DNA of 44,166 bases from IMG/VR virus record IMGVR_UViG_3300047546_000731, positions 1-44,166 of that record; one strand, written 5' to 3'. This stretch comes from a virus. Under the pieces are notes generated by a model. It made no database searches. It was not told the origin of the DNA and worked only from the letters and a program-made list of their open reading frames with translations. The stretch's first letter is position 1; every line of letters begins with the position of its first letter. Made by a program: the position numbers and the translations under genes. Below, piece by piece: positions 5,848 through 13,576 of this stretch.

Positions 5848-5868
5848 CTGCGTTAATATAACACGCAG
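5848..5868. promoter_or_regulatory. Putative operator palindrome upstream of the XRE gene
   Basis: CTGCGT and ACGCAG half-sites (plus-strand arms 5848-5853 and 5863-5868) around an AT-rich 9-base centre. It covers the intergenic space between the DUF1064 gene stop (5872) and the XRE start (5833). Typical size and place for an XRE dimer site. Confidence 0.45.
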
Positions 5869-5871
5869 ATA

Positions 5872-6309
5872 TTAGCTTGACGTTTCCAATATGTCAATGC
5901 CATGTATTGATTTCATCAAACGTTTTTTAGTCTTGTATGCTTGCGTCTGATGTCCTTTGACGTCTTCCACAATCGTCTGCCCATCACGTGTATACACAAA
6001 GTCAGCTATGTACACACCGAAAAACACACCTTCGTGCTCAAGCTTGTAACGTACCTGGCGCTTGAGATCCTGTATCTCGCCAGCTTTCTGCAACAGCATC
6101 AAGACACCAAAGCGCTTAAACTCCATTTTAGAATCGAAGTGCCCGTGCTCTACCGAATAGACTCGGCTGTTCCCGTACTTACTTTTCTTCTTTGGAATAA
6201 CAGTCGCAAACTGAAGCTGACCACATGACGTGCAGTTGATCAGTGTAGTGCCATGAGCGCCTTGTGTAGGTACGCCTTCCGTCCCACACTTCTTACACGC
6301 TACTGTCAT
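5872..6309 (-). CDS. DUF1064-type nuclease with N-terminal zinc ribbon, 145 aa
   Basis: Cys5, Cys8, Cys26 and Cys29 form a zinc ribbon. From about residue 42 the chain follows DUF1064: KKSKYGNSRVYSVEHGHFDS, KMEFKRFGVLMLLQKAGEI, then GVYIADFVYTRDGQTIVEDV followed by KG. The D...ExK-like pattern (ADF, then VEDVKG) is a PD-(D/E)XK nuclease core, as expected for this family, which often acts in phage recombination or Holliday-junction processing. The added ribbon is unusual. The start overlaps the upstream excisionase-like gene by 17 bases. Confidence 0.75.
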   Translation of the reverse strand: MTVACKKCGTEGVPTQGAHGTTLINCTSCGQLQFATVIPKKKSKYGNSRVYSVEHGHFDSKMEFKRFGVLMLLQKAGEIQDLKRQVRYKLEHEGVFFGVYIADFVYTRDGQTIVEDVKGHQTQAYKTKKRLMKSIHGIDILETSS

Positions 6310-6646
6310 TTTGACTCGCTCTCATCTCGTCCAGGATTGGCCCGGTTAGAATGTCTGGTTTCTGTGTCAGCCACCACCTAAGATTCTCCGGATCGTTTGC
6401 TTCCATATAGGCACGGATGCTTGCACCATGTAGAAGAAATATCCTGCCCATCTTTTCCCCGGTAAAGATTCCGCGATGCTTGTATACACGTATCGTTGTA
6501 GGGTTCATCCGCAGGAATATGGCGGCATCACGATATGTCATCAAGTCATTCTCAATGCAAAGCTTTACACGCCTTCGCGGAGCATGCTTGTATCCGCTAT
6601 GCTCAGCGATTGGATCGTACTTTAACCTTCGTCCCCGCCACTTCAT
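6293..6646 (-). CDS. Excisionase/MerR-like HTH protein, 117 aa
   Basis: The middle section LMTYRDAAIFLRMNPTTIRV then YKHRGIFTGEKMGRIFLLHG is the helix-turn-helix-wing fold of the HTH_17/excisionase group (T-x-x-x-A-A-x-x-L-x-x-x-x-x-T-I-R). The N-terminus is very basic (MKWRGRRLKYDP, HAPRRRVKLC). The name does not imply excision here, since no integrase was found; a regulator or replication accessory is more likely. Overlaps the genes on both sides by 4-17 bases. Confidence 0.7.
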   Translation of the reverse strand: MKWRGRRLKYDPIAEHSGYKHAPRRRVKLCIENDLMTYRDAAIFLRMNPTTIRVYKHRGIFTGEKMGRIFLLHGASIRAYMEANDPENLRWWLTQKPDILTGPILDEMRASQNDSSV

Positions 6647-7050
6647 GGCATCCTCTTCCCTTCTATCAAGTCACGGAACTTCTGTCGGAATCTTTCCCGT
6701 GCTCTTTCCGTTTCTTCCGGATGTGCTTCGATTGCTAATGGTGCGCGGTAGATGCGACGTGCCTCCGCTTCGTTTGCAGCGATGTGTCGTCCTGCGATTT
6801 CGTCAGCCCAATCCTCGACTTCTTTTGGAGTCGGACGAAACTTACATTCGCGCCTAATCTTCATCTCCAGCTCAGTCAAACCTTTTGGGTTGTATGGCTT
6901 CGCAAGAGATCGGCAAGCTTGAGCGTATAACTTGCAATCCGTCTCATCTATCGTGACACCCTGATAACGCGCCAGAATCGGCACTATGCGGTCTACAACG
7001 TGCCTTATTGCCTCGGCATCCACACCACTCCGCGTTGCTACTTGGTTCAT
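6643..7050 (-). CDS. Replication-associated hypothetical protein, possible helicase loader/inhibitor type, 135 aa
   Basis: ATGA overlap with the initiator gene shows tight coupling. The protein is helical and charged: HVVDRIVPILARYQGVTIDE, DCKLYAQACRSLAKPYNPKG, FRPTPKEVEDWADEIAGRHI and a C-terminal arm rich in Arg and Glu (ETERARERFRQKFRDL). Position right after a replication initiator is where SPP1 G39P-like or DnaC-like loader partners are found, and the helical N-half fits loosely, but no P-loop is present. The function is inferred mostly from position. Confidence 0.5.
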   Translation of the reverse strand: MNQVATRSGVDAEAIRHVVDRIVPILARYQGVTIDETDCKLYAQACRSLAKPYNPKGLTELEMKIRRECKFRPTPKEVEDWADEIAGRHIAANEAEARRIYRAPLAIEAHPEETERARERFRQKFRDLIEGKRMP

Positions 7051-7868
7051 TGAATCTGCTCCAAAATCGAATCACGAAATCTATCCGCAACATCAACACT
7101 TGCTGTACGTTTTGCAGTCTTGATCAGTGCACTACCAGTGACCAGGGAATCCCATTGAGATATCAGGATCGTTGGCTTATGAGCGTTCTGTAAAACCCAT
7201 GTATCCGATAGCGTAAAAAACGCCGAAATAGACGACTTTATAGTCTCATCGGGTGTTTTACCAATAACGCGCTTAAAGTGCGCTCCTAGCGGTGCTAGCG
7301 AAGCCGTAGGGGCATTCCCATACTTTACTGTCCATGCATCCACGTACATAGCTACGCATGCCTTTGCTGTCAATGGCTCGTTTGCGTTAGCAAGCGATGA
7401 ATTAGTAATTACTTCTCTTATACATATATCTTTATCTTTATCTATTTCTTTATTCTTAATTCTTAATTCTATACGCGTGGAATCCTCTGCGGACTCCACT
7501 GTGGATTCCGGTGCGGATTCCGCTGCGGAATGATTGCGTTTAGCAACTACTCTGGTCTTTCTAGCACGATCATCAGCGCGTCGTTTTTCCACGTATTCGC
7601 GTGATGTTTGTGTGTCGGCAAAGCCAACGAATTCGTATTGCCAAGCGTCTGTCTCGCGCAGTAATCCAGACTGCAAGCACTCTGTAAATGCATCTTCTGT
7701 GACGCGCATACAGGCCGTAATCGTCTCAACATCCATAGAGTCAAGCTTGCCATCTGTAAGGTGTTCTCCGCAGTAACAGAGAGCGTAGATGTACCAACGA
7801 AACGCATCGCTGGATAGACGACGAACGGTTTTGTTCATCGGTAACTTAGTGTCTAGTTTTACCCACAT
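7047..7868 (-). CDS. Phage replication initiator (winged-helix, replisome organiser type), 273 aa
   Basis: Start ATG 7868, with AAGGGGAAATT upstream; longer upstream frame lacks a ribosome site. The N-terminus MWVKLDTKLPMNKTVRRLSS, then DAFRWYIYALCYCGEHLTDG and KLDSMDVETITACMRVTEDA, is the winged-helix start typical of phage replisome-organiser proteins. A charged linker (VEKRRADDRARKTRVVAKRN, SAPESTVESAEDS) separates it from a C-terminal domain (YVDAWTVKYG, AHFKRVIGKT, FFTLSDTWVLQNAH). The linker DNA contains four 12-bp iterons and an adjoining AT-rich tract, so the origin probably lies in the gene. No helicase or polymerase gene is present, so it should recruit the host replisome. Confidence 0.7.
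   Translation of the reverse strand: MWVKLDTKLPMNKTVRRLSSDAFRWYIYALCYCGEHLTDGKLDSMDVETITACMRVTEDAFTECLQSGLLRETDAWQYEFVGFADTQTSREYVEKRRADDRARKTRVVAKRNHSAAESAPESTVESAEDSTRIELRIKNKEIDKDKDICIREVITNSSLANANEPLTAKACVAMYVDAWTVKYGNAPTASLAPLGAHFKRVIGKTPDETIKSSISAFFTLSDTWVLQNAHKPTILISQWDSLVTGSALIKTAKRTASVDVADRFRDSILEQIQ
7401..7476. other. AT-rich tract next to iterons (candidate unwinding element)
   Basis: About 75 bases almost without G or C, including direct repeats TTCTTAA and TCTTTAT. It lies inside the initiator gene, immediately beside the 12-bp iterons, matching the layout of origins nested in initiator genes. Confidence 0.5.
7477..7532. repeat. Four and a half 12-bp iterons inside the initiator gene (candidate origin)
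   Basis: Units: GTGGAATCCTCT, GCGGACTCCACT, GTGGATTCCGGT, GCGGATTCCGCT, then partial GCGGAATG. Consensus GYGGANTCCNST, strict 12-base period over 7477-7524. In protein terms this is a Ser/Glu-rich linker, so coding constraint is weak. Lambda-type phages have iterons in the initiator gene, so origin function is a reasonable inference. Confidence 0.6.
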
Positions 7869-7918
7869 AATTTCCCCTTGTGATGCAAAGAACCCGGCTA
7901 CAAAACCGGGTTCCTGTT

Positions 7919-8278
7919 CTATCGCATTCTCGCTATGTCGAGCATTGCAGATCGCAATACGGTTGTTAGTAGCCATCTTGGTCTCTTGCTATCACAAAAC
8001 TGCTGTAGCTGACTATGAACCGTTTCCCCCAAGTTGATCTGTAGTCGCTCTTCCCTACGCGTAACTGCTCGTTTCTGTACGGGTTGTAGCGCTCCGCTCA
8101 GTAGCAGTTGTGCAGCTTCCCTGGCAAGTGCAGAAATGTATAAACCTCTACGCTCGGCAGCTGCAACAATAAAGTCCATCTCGTCTTTTGCAAAGCGTAG
8201 CATAAACGGTCGGTAGCCTACTTTGATTCGGCTACCAGTGTTTACCGCTTTGCGTTTGTGAAACGCATACTCAGGCAT
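7919..8278 (-). CDS. Double ribbon-helix-helix protein, 119 aa
   Basis: Start ATG 8278, with AAGGAG upstream; overlaps the previous gene by 8 bases. Two RHH-like segments are visible: about residues 21-60 (YRPFMLRFAKDEMDFIVAAA then ERRGLYISALAREAAQLLLS) and about 75-115 (EERLQINLGETVHSQLQQFC then DSKRPRWLLTTVLRSAMLDI). Each begins with a short strand and continues with two helices, as in CopG/Arc repressors. A tandem RHH in one chain would bind DNA as a pseudo-dimer. Probably a regulator of early or replication genes. The match is by pattern only. Confidence 0.6.
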   Translation of the reverse strand: MPEYAFHKRKAVNTGSRIKVGYRPFMLRFAKDEMDFIVAAAERRGLYISALAREAAQLLLSGALQPVQKRAVTRREERLQINLGETVHSQLQQFCDSKRPRWLLTTVLRSAMLDIARMR

Positions 8279-8543
8279 TAAACTTTTCAATCTCCTTCCA
8301 TATTCGGAATGCAATAAGCTTTTTGCTTTCCGACCACTTGCGCAAGTCGTAATCAAACTTTATGATTGCAACCGCATCACCCTTCCATGAAACTTGCACC
8401 ATCCTAATGTAGTCTGGATTCATCTTGGTTGTGACGTTCGTCAATGTCAAACCATCGCAGTACACCGGGCGTGTCCATCTTTGCATATGTCCCTTGGTTG
8501 GGAATTCCTCACCAATAAAAGAGTCAACATCACGTAGTGTCAT
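8271..8543 (-). CDS. Hypothetical protein, 90 aa
   Basis: Coupled to the Gp157-like gene by ATGA at 8540-8543. Begins MTLRDVDSFIGEEFPTKGHM; a central segment MNPDYIRMVQVSWKGDAVAI looks like beta strands. No family recognised. Lies between recombination genes and the RHH regulator. Confidence 0.6.
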   Translation of the reverse strand: MTLRDVDSFIGEEFPTKGHMQRWTRPVYCDGLTLTNVTTKMNPDYIRMVQVSWKGDAVAIIKFDYDLRKWSESKKLIAFRIWKEIEKFNA

Positions 8544-9088
8544 AGCGTTTTTATTGACATGCTTTCTTCCGCAGGGATGACTTCAAATGCATCTGTGTCT
8601 TCTGGTAACGATTCTAGATCAACCTTTGACACAAGCACTTTCTTTGTCGTTACGACTGCTTCAGGCGCATTGGCTTCCGCCCAGGCGATCGCCTTCTCGT
8701 CGTCCTTGACAACGATACGAGGATTCTTCTTTCGGAAGCTGACAGTGCCATAGACACAACGATACGTCTTGCTTCCGCGTGGAAGATTGCCTTCAGCTAC
8801 CATTCGGATCTCATCGTGATGCTTGAGTTTGTACCACTCAACACGTGCAGATAACTGACTGATCAGTTTGTTGGCATTCTCAACGATGGCGTTCAGTGCA
8901 AGCTTACGCGCTGCAAGATCGGATTCCATTTCCATCAGGTTAGACATGTAACGCTCAAGGTCATGGATGGTTTCCACACGCTTGATGTACTTACTGCTAT
9001 CCTCGACCATGCCGATGATTTCGCCGGTTTCTGCATCCACAAGCCAATCCCCGCTTCGTTCTACTTGTTGAAGACTTTGCTCGTCCAT
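8540..9088 (-). CDS. Siphovirus Gp157-like protein, 182 aa
   Basis: ATG 9088 follows AAGGGGAATAA. A coiled-coil N-half (ETIHDLERYMSNLMEMESDL, ARKLALNAIVENANKLISQL) is followed by YRCVYGTVSFRKKNPRIVVK, DDEKAIAWAEANAPEAVVTT, then VSKVDLESLP. This is the classic order of the Gp157 family (helical region, then G-x-V-S-F/R-K-x-P-x-I-V-V, then K-x-x-x-K), a protein normally encoded beside single-strand annealing recombinases. Here the ERF annealase is two genes upstream. Its exact role in recombination is not known. Confidence 0.85.
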   Translation of the reverse strand: MDEQSLQQVERSGDWLVDAETGEIIGMVEDSSKYIKRVETIHDLERYMSNLMEMESDLAARKLALNAIVENANKLISQLSARVEWYKLKHHDEIRMVAEGNLPRGSKTYRCVYGTVSFRKKNPRIVVKDDEKAIAWAEANAPEAVVTTKKVLVSKVDLESLPEDTDAFEVIPAEESMSIKTL

Positions 9089-9357
9089 TTATTCCCCTTG
9101 TCGTCTTTCCATGAAATGCGATCAGCATCAAGTACAAACACGATGCCTACTGGCTCGCCCATGTAATCGCATCGCTGAACAACCACGTGATCTGTGCCTT
9201 CATACTGATTGCCAACGGTCTTAGCGAAAACGCGTTCCCCACGCTGATTCGTATATTGGACAATCGTGTCATCTGCAATGCGTTTTGGTAGGAGAGTAAA
9301 CCCTCCCACCATGAAGCCAAGCATCGTACAAAAGATGCTTACTAGAATGTAACTCAT
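9061..9357 (-). CDS. Membrane-anchored hypothetical protein, 98 aa
   Basis: ATG 9357, with CAGGAGACAAA upstream, coupled to the ERF stop by ATGA. Residues 3-23 (YILVSIFCTMLGFMVGGFTL) form one N-terminal membrane helix or signal anchor. The rest is soluble and beta-rich (YTNQRGERVFAKTVGNQYEG, YMGEPVGIVFVLDADRI). Placement between the annealase and Gp157 is odd for a membrane protein. No family recognised. Confidence 0.65.
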   Translation of the reverse strand: MSYILVSIFCTMLGFMVGGFTLLPKRIADDTIVQYTNQRGERVFAKTVGNQYEGTDHVVVQRCDYMGEPVGIVFVLDADRISWKDDKGNKWTSKVFNK

Positions 9358-10013
9358 TTTGTCTCCTGTAACTTTCTAAGCGCCAAGGTGTATCCTTCAG
9401 GTGAAGGTTTATCCGTGCCACTCATCTCAACATAGATTTCTTTCTTTCGGTCGGGTGTCAAATCTGCGCCAAAGCGTTCTTTGACCGCCAACCAAAACTG
9501 ATCGCCAATAGCTAATGGCTTTTGAACAGGGATGACAGCATGCGTGGCTGCATTTCCGTCGTCATCTTCATCGGTAGCGAGAGCAAGCAAGGATGCAAGA
9601 CTAAAGCGCCGTGCATATGTCTGTGCAGCTCCAAGACCGTGTGCGTCAAACTTAGCAACAGGGACAATGCTGTAGGATTCTATCCACTGACCGGATAAAT
9701 GAATACAACGTGACAACGCTGTAATCGTAAACACTGATGTTTCCTGAAACGTCTCTACCGTTTGATCTGTCTGCTCGTTGTTTGACTTGCGACGCATCGT
9801 GACGTTATGAGTAGCACCCTCAGTAACTGTCTGCGTGATAAAACATCCGTGCTTGACAAGAATAGGACGTACCGTGTCAAGAATCGCATCTAACGATGCA
9901 TACTTTGACTTGAATGCTGGATTCTTTGAATCCTTTACTATCGCCCGTAACTCATTGTGAATGCCAACGAGCGCAGGTGCGATTTGATCTAACTGATCGC
10001 TTGTACGCGTCAT
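9354..10013 (-). CDS. erf: ERF-family single-strand annealing recombinase, 219 aa
   Basis: Start ATG 10013, right after GGAGGTAGAT; four more codons upstream are in frame but overlap this ribosome site. The ERF signature is clear: IAPALVGIHNELRAIVKDSK, NPAFKSKYASLDAILDTVRP, then ILVKHGCFITQTV and GLGAAQTYARRFSLASLLAL with ATDEDDDGN. Members anneal complementary strands during phage recombination and genome circularisation. Neighbouring Gp157-like, RHH and replication genes form the expected early recombination module; an SSB lies separately at 33377-33760. Confidence 0.9.
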   Translation of the reverse strand: MTRTSDQLDQIAPALVGIHNELRAIVKDSKNPAFKSKYASLDAILDTVRPILVKHGCFITQTVTEGATHNVTMRRKSNNEQTDQTVETFQETSVFTITALSRCIHLSGQWIESYSIVPVAKFDAHGLGAAQTYARRFSLASLLALATDEDDDGNAATHAVIPVQKPLAIGDQFWLAVKERFGADLTPDRKKEIYVEMSGTDKPSPEGYTLALRKLQETK

Positions 10014-10049
10014 ATCTACCTCCATACGGAGGCATTATGTCACAGGTAT

Positions 10050-10289
10050 TCACGCACCGTCAACATTTATGCGTTCTATCCTGATGCGTATTCCTAAAAT
10101 TTTTGCTTGTTCGTGACGGTTATTTGTGCCAAGTGTTTTCGATATACGGTACATGTGCCACTCAAGCGTTCGTTCGCTCTTGTGTAAAACCTTAGCTGCA
10201 CCTGTGAACCCAAGCTGAGTGACAGCAGCCCAGACCCGTTTTTGCTGGCGGGTTAATTCTTTGTGAATCTTAGGCTCTTTGGTTTCCAT
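10050..10289 (-). CDS. LuxR-type HTH protein, 79 aa
   Basis: Residues 12-66 read as a stand-alone GerE/LuxR C-terminal domain: ELTRQQKRVWAAVTQLGFTG, AAKVLHKSERTLEWHMYRIS, KTLGTNNRHEQAKILGIR. No receiver or ligand domain is attached. It is the first gene of the early leftward transcript, directly after a promoter (10300-10328), so it likely controls the early or late switch. The start has no good ribosome site. The name LuxR refers only to the DNA-binding fold. Confidence 0.75.
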   Translation of the reverse strand: METKEPKIHKELTRQQKRVWAAVTQLGFTGAAKVLHKSERTLEWHMYRISKTLGTNNRHEQAKILGIRIRIERINVDGA

Positions 10290-10299
10290 CTATTTTCTG

Positions 10300-10328
10300 T
10301 GTATACTACATGTGCTACGGTTCGACAA
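10300..10328 (-). promoter_or_regulatory. Promoter candidate for the early leftward operon
   Basis: Minus strand TTGTCG (10323-10328), 17-base spacer, TATACA (10300-10305); four of six in each box with ideal spacing. It faces the LuxR-type gene and, through it, the whole 4431-10289 block. Confidence 0.5.
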
Positions 10329-10347
10329 TTTCCCCATATGTAGCGAG

Positions 10348-10371
10348 ACCCGCTTGTTCCCCCAGGCGGGT
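10348..10371. terminator. Intergenic hairpin after the distal tail gene
   Basis: ACCCGC (10348-10353) and GCGGGT (10366-10371) with loop TTGTTCCCCCAG. It directly follows the stop at 10376, so it may end the late leftward transcript, but the T-rich side (TTTCTTTATG) is on the plus strand, so on the minus strand it would be a stem without a U tract. Direction uncertain. Confidence 0.45.
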
Positions 10372-10375
10372 TTCT

Positions 10376-13327
10376 TTATGTTAGGACTACTTCCCAAGTC
10401 ACACCTGAATCTGTAGACCGACAAACCTTCTTAGTCCCACCTATGTCGAAGATTGCGTATAGCATGCCACCAAGGCGTGGATCGTAGCTCGTATCTAGCA
10501 CCTTCCCTGCCTGCGGGCTAACACTGTTGATTGTGCAGTTAGCCGCTGTTGACCATGTATCACCTAAGTCTCTACTTATCCTGTACTTTATGTTTCCTGG
10601 CGTAGCTGTTGTGCCATCGTCGTAAATGAGAATCAATATCCCACGGTTTGTATCTGCTTCAAAACCCGCTGTTCCTGCTGTCACGGTCAGGTAATCTCCC
10701 TTCGTCGCGCCATTGTCGGTTGTGTAACTCAGTGTGTAACTTGTGCTTCCCTTTATAAGTATGTAGATAAAGTCTCCGGTGTAGTCTGAATCTCTTAGTT
10801 TGACGATGTTGTCGGACGTTATAACTGTTCCTGGAATGCGATCAGTCAGCGGGTTGTCTTGCCAGCGTACGTTTATCTTCGTAGCTTTCCCTAGCATCAA
10901 CAGTCCTTTATTCTTAAACGCTTCAATGGCGGAATATACTTCCTGTAGAACATCACGGAACCATACTCGGTGTCGATGGCTTGTGTGGATCGGATTGATG
11001 TTCTGGCTCTTTGTCAGGTAATCAACATGATGGTTGACTTCACCGAGACCCCAAGGTGTGCTAGTGTAATATCTGCCTTGCGCATCGATCGTTGAGTCTG
11101 TACCTCGGTTACTTGCATCACTGGTCTTTATAAGGTCAACCGTGCCTGTGGTCACAATGTCACCTGATGTGTCAAGTAGACCACCGTGAGCGATACCTCG
11201 CAGTAATGACACGCCACCTAGATACAACGCGCTGTCTGTTCCGCCATTGATGTCAAATGGATCGTACAAGTCTGGTGGGAAGTTACCGTTGATGCGGTCA
11301 AACACTGTTTGCGCTGTGATTGTTCCAGATGTTATTTGATGACCATACGCAAAGTCAGTGCCAGATGTTGCGTTAGGTGTAAGCAAGGCGCCTCCACCGT
11401 ACAACCATGTAGCAAGTCCTGTATCGCCATTAAGATAACAGTCGCGCAACGGAGGTTGGGATGCAGCGCACGTACCACCACCAGGTTGTGCCACCGACCG
11501 GGTCATAACCCATCCCGGATGGCGAACAATACTATTATCACTAGCATTTACCTGCGAAGCTAATCCTGCGATCGTCAGCATGCTTACTGAATACGTGGTT
11601 ACTCCAGTAGCGCCACCGACAGTCATCTGCCAATGTACGTCGCTTTCCTCCTCGTTCCTGCCATCGCGATCCTGTTGCCAAAATCTACGGCCGTAATAGT
11701 ATGTGGTCGTTCCTGCTTCAGCTACGATAGCCGGCGTTATGCGCTCAAACGCTGCCGTAGGTGTATCTGGTACGTACGTGCTGTCAGTGTTCGTGTACTT
11801 TAGTGTTGTCGTGCCAATGTCTATTGCCCCAGATGACACGCGTAACCTCTGGCATGACGTAACACCCCAGTACGCGCTATCAACGCTCTCTGAGCCAGCG
11901 TATGAAGTGCTACTAGTGTTCTTCCTTGAATACGGATTATCTTTCGCGTCCTTATCTGGCATAGATGCCAATGAATGAGAATCTGGCGAACATAGATCAA
12001 GAGTTATGGTCGCGTAACTCGTTGTTGCTGCCGTTACGTTCCATGACTTTGTGTTGCCATGATAGTCAGTCAACTCAATAGTGCCTGGCACACTTGTTCC
12101 GCTTTGCGCTTTTACTTGTACATCCAAGTAACGATAGCCAGACATTCCTTCATATGGTGCGTATGTTCTATCGTTGCCTGTACCAGAAATGGAACGGTTA
12201 TTCGTTTCTGCTACCGACCATCCTGTAAAGCGCCATCCACGAAACATAACCCGCGTGTCAGTGCTGTTATCACCATTGGTTGTTAGTGATGAGCCAGACA
12301 AGGCGGCTGATATCCAAGTAGGGACATCGTTGAGTGCCGTAGTTAATGTTCCGCTCCCAGCGGTCATATCAGTCAACGTTGTGTATGCAGAGTAATCATT
12401 GAAGCTGTCATTACCTGACCAACTACCGCTAGATGCCGTAACCGTGCGCGATCCACCGTCGTACCCACTAATAACTACATCAACGTTGTTGGGATAAGCG
12501 CCTTCCCAAGCGCGTATACGCCCAAACATATTAACTGATCGCGCAAGGCAGACAGTAGTGCTTATTGTGCCAGAACCAGTACGGTATATACCAAATGCGT
12601 CTGCATCTCCCTTGAGGGACAAAGACCATTCGGTTGCATCTTGCAGTCCCTTTGTTTGCGCGTGTGATATGTCCGGCACTGTTGTGCCATTCACTTTGAT
12701 GTTGGTTACGCCAAAGTCATGCGTTTGCGGGCCTGTGCAAAATCCAGTTGCACTTAACGTTGCTTTGTAGTTAGCAGTTTGCCTTGTACTCGACACAGTA
12801 TTAGTTGCCGTGACAGTTGATCCACCAACCGACAGGCTACATGTAGCGGTGCTACCTACGGTACTACGCTCGTACCATGTATAAGATGTCTGTGATGGAA
12901 ACTGAGTCGGAGCGCTTGTCGAACTAAACGCTGCCTCCGCAATATCCCAAAGCTTGTCGGTTCCCACACTTGCACTAAATGACCCAGCATACGTTGCGGA
13001 TGCATCAACGTAATATGCTGTCGATGTTCCTGATCCAACAGTGACTGTTGATGTCTGCGTTGCACCGTGACCGTTGTTTACTGTCACCGTCGCACGTAGT
13101 TCCCATCCCCATGTAGTTGTGTTGATTCCATAGGTATAGGTGATGATATTTATTGTGCCACTAAAACCTAAGTGACCACTAAACGTAAAGTCTGTCCGCT
13201 TATCGTAATACTGATCTTCCCATGTTGGTGGCGCAACGATGCCAATTGGATTGACGATGGTAACTGTAACATCCTGCGTGTGATCCATCGCAAGAGTACT
13301 AGTGCGCGTACCGTCAATGTAAGGCAT
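10376..13327 (-). CDS. Large tail/receptor-binding protein with Asp-box repeats, 983 aa
   Basis: Last gene of the late operon. It is Ser/Thr/Gly-rich and beta-type throughout with few charged residues, typical of tail tip or fibre proteins. Near the C-terminus, Asp-box motifs (S-x-D-x-G-x-T-W) appear as SRDLGDTWS and STDSGVTWE, with a degenerate TTDNGATK, suggesting a partial beta-propeller of the sialidase/BNR type, usually a glycan-binding or -cleaving module. The start overlaps the stop of the 82-aa gene (TAATG). Role in host recognition is inferred from position and composition; no catalytic domain is proven. Confidence 0.65.
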   Translation of the reverse strand: MPYIDGTRTSTLAMDHTQDVTVTIVNPIGIVAPPTWEDQYYDKRTDFTFSGHLGFSGTINIITYTYGINTTTWGWELRATVTVNNGHGATQTSTVTVGSGTSTAYYVDASATYAGSFSASVGTDKLWDIAEAAFSSTSAPTQFPSQTSYTWYERSTVGSTATCSLSVGGSTVTATNTVSSTRQTANYKATLSATGFCTGPQTHDFGVTNIKVNGTTVPDISHAQTKGLQDATEWSLSLKGDADAFGIYRTGSGTISTTVCLARSVNMFGRIRAWEGAYPNNVDVVISGYDGGSRTVTASSGSWSGNDSFNDYSAYTTLTDMTAGSGTLTTALNDVPTWISAALSGSSLTTNGDNSTDTRVMFRGWRFTGWSVAETNNRSISGTGNDRTYAPYEGMSGYRYLDVQVKAQSGTSVPGTIELTDYHGNTKSWNVTAATTSYATITLDLCSPDSHSLASMPDKDAKDNPYSRKNTSSTSYAGSESVDSAYWGVTSCQRLRVSSGAIDIGTTTLKYTNTDSTYVPDTPTAAFERITPAIVAEAGTTTYYYGRRFWQQDRDGRNEEESDVHWQMTVGGATGVTTYSVSMLTIAGLASQVNASDNSIVRHPGWVMTRSVAQPGGGTCAASQPPLRDCYLNGDTGLATWLYGGGALLTPNATSGTDFAYGHQITSGTITAQTVFDRINGNFPPDLYDPFDINGGTDSALYLGGVSLLRGIAHGGLLDTSGDIVTTGTVDLIKTSDASNRGTDSTIDAQGRYYTSTPWGLGEVNHHVDYLTKSQNINPIHTSHRHRVWFRDVLQEVYSAIEAFKNKGLLMLGKATKINVRWQDNPLTDRIPGTVITSDNIVKLRDSDYTGDFIYILIKGSTSYTLSYTTDNGATKGDYLTVTAGTAGFEADTNRGILILIYDDGTTATPGNIKYRISRDLGDTWSTAANCTINSVSPQAGKVLDTSYDPRLGGMLYAIFDIGGTKKVCRSTDSGVTWEVVLT

Positions 13328-13575
13328 TACGGTCTAGGTACGTCCGGCCCACCTGTCATGGAATATCCCGACAGGATGTAAAAGTTGCCGTTAGCGTCTT
13401 GCTGAGTAAACTCCCAATCCGGAGTAACGTATACAGGAAGCTCATGGAACGTTGAGACATTAGCGTTTAACTCACGCTCAGAATTAAAACCAATCGTTCC
13501 GTTTACTTGACCAGTCAGAAATGATTGACGCATCGCAGCTGCTTGCTGCATCTCTATCTGTGCTCTGATATTCAT
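13327..13575 (-). CDS. Small tail-region protein, 82 aa
   Basis: Lies between two large tail proteins with one-base spacing upstream and TAATG overlap downstream. It begins MNIRAQIEMQQAAAMRQSFL (helical) and ends with Gly/Pro-rich GYSMTGGPDVPRP. Possibly an adaptor or chaperone for the tail tip. No family recognised. Confidence 0.6.
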   Translation of the reverse strand: MNIRAQIEMQQAAAMRQSFLTGQVNGTIGFNSERELNANVSTFHELPVYVTPDWEFTQQDANGNFYILSGYSMTGGPDVPRP

Positions 13576-13576
13576 C

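Noticed and set aside
6293-6646. Genuine excisionase of a temperate phage
   Set aside because: The HTH fold is right, but no integrase or attachment-site pair was found, so only the DNA-binding fold is claimed.
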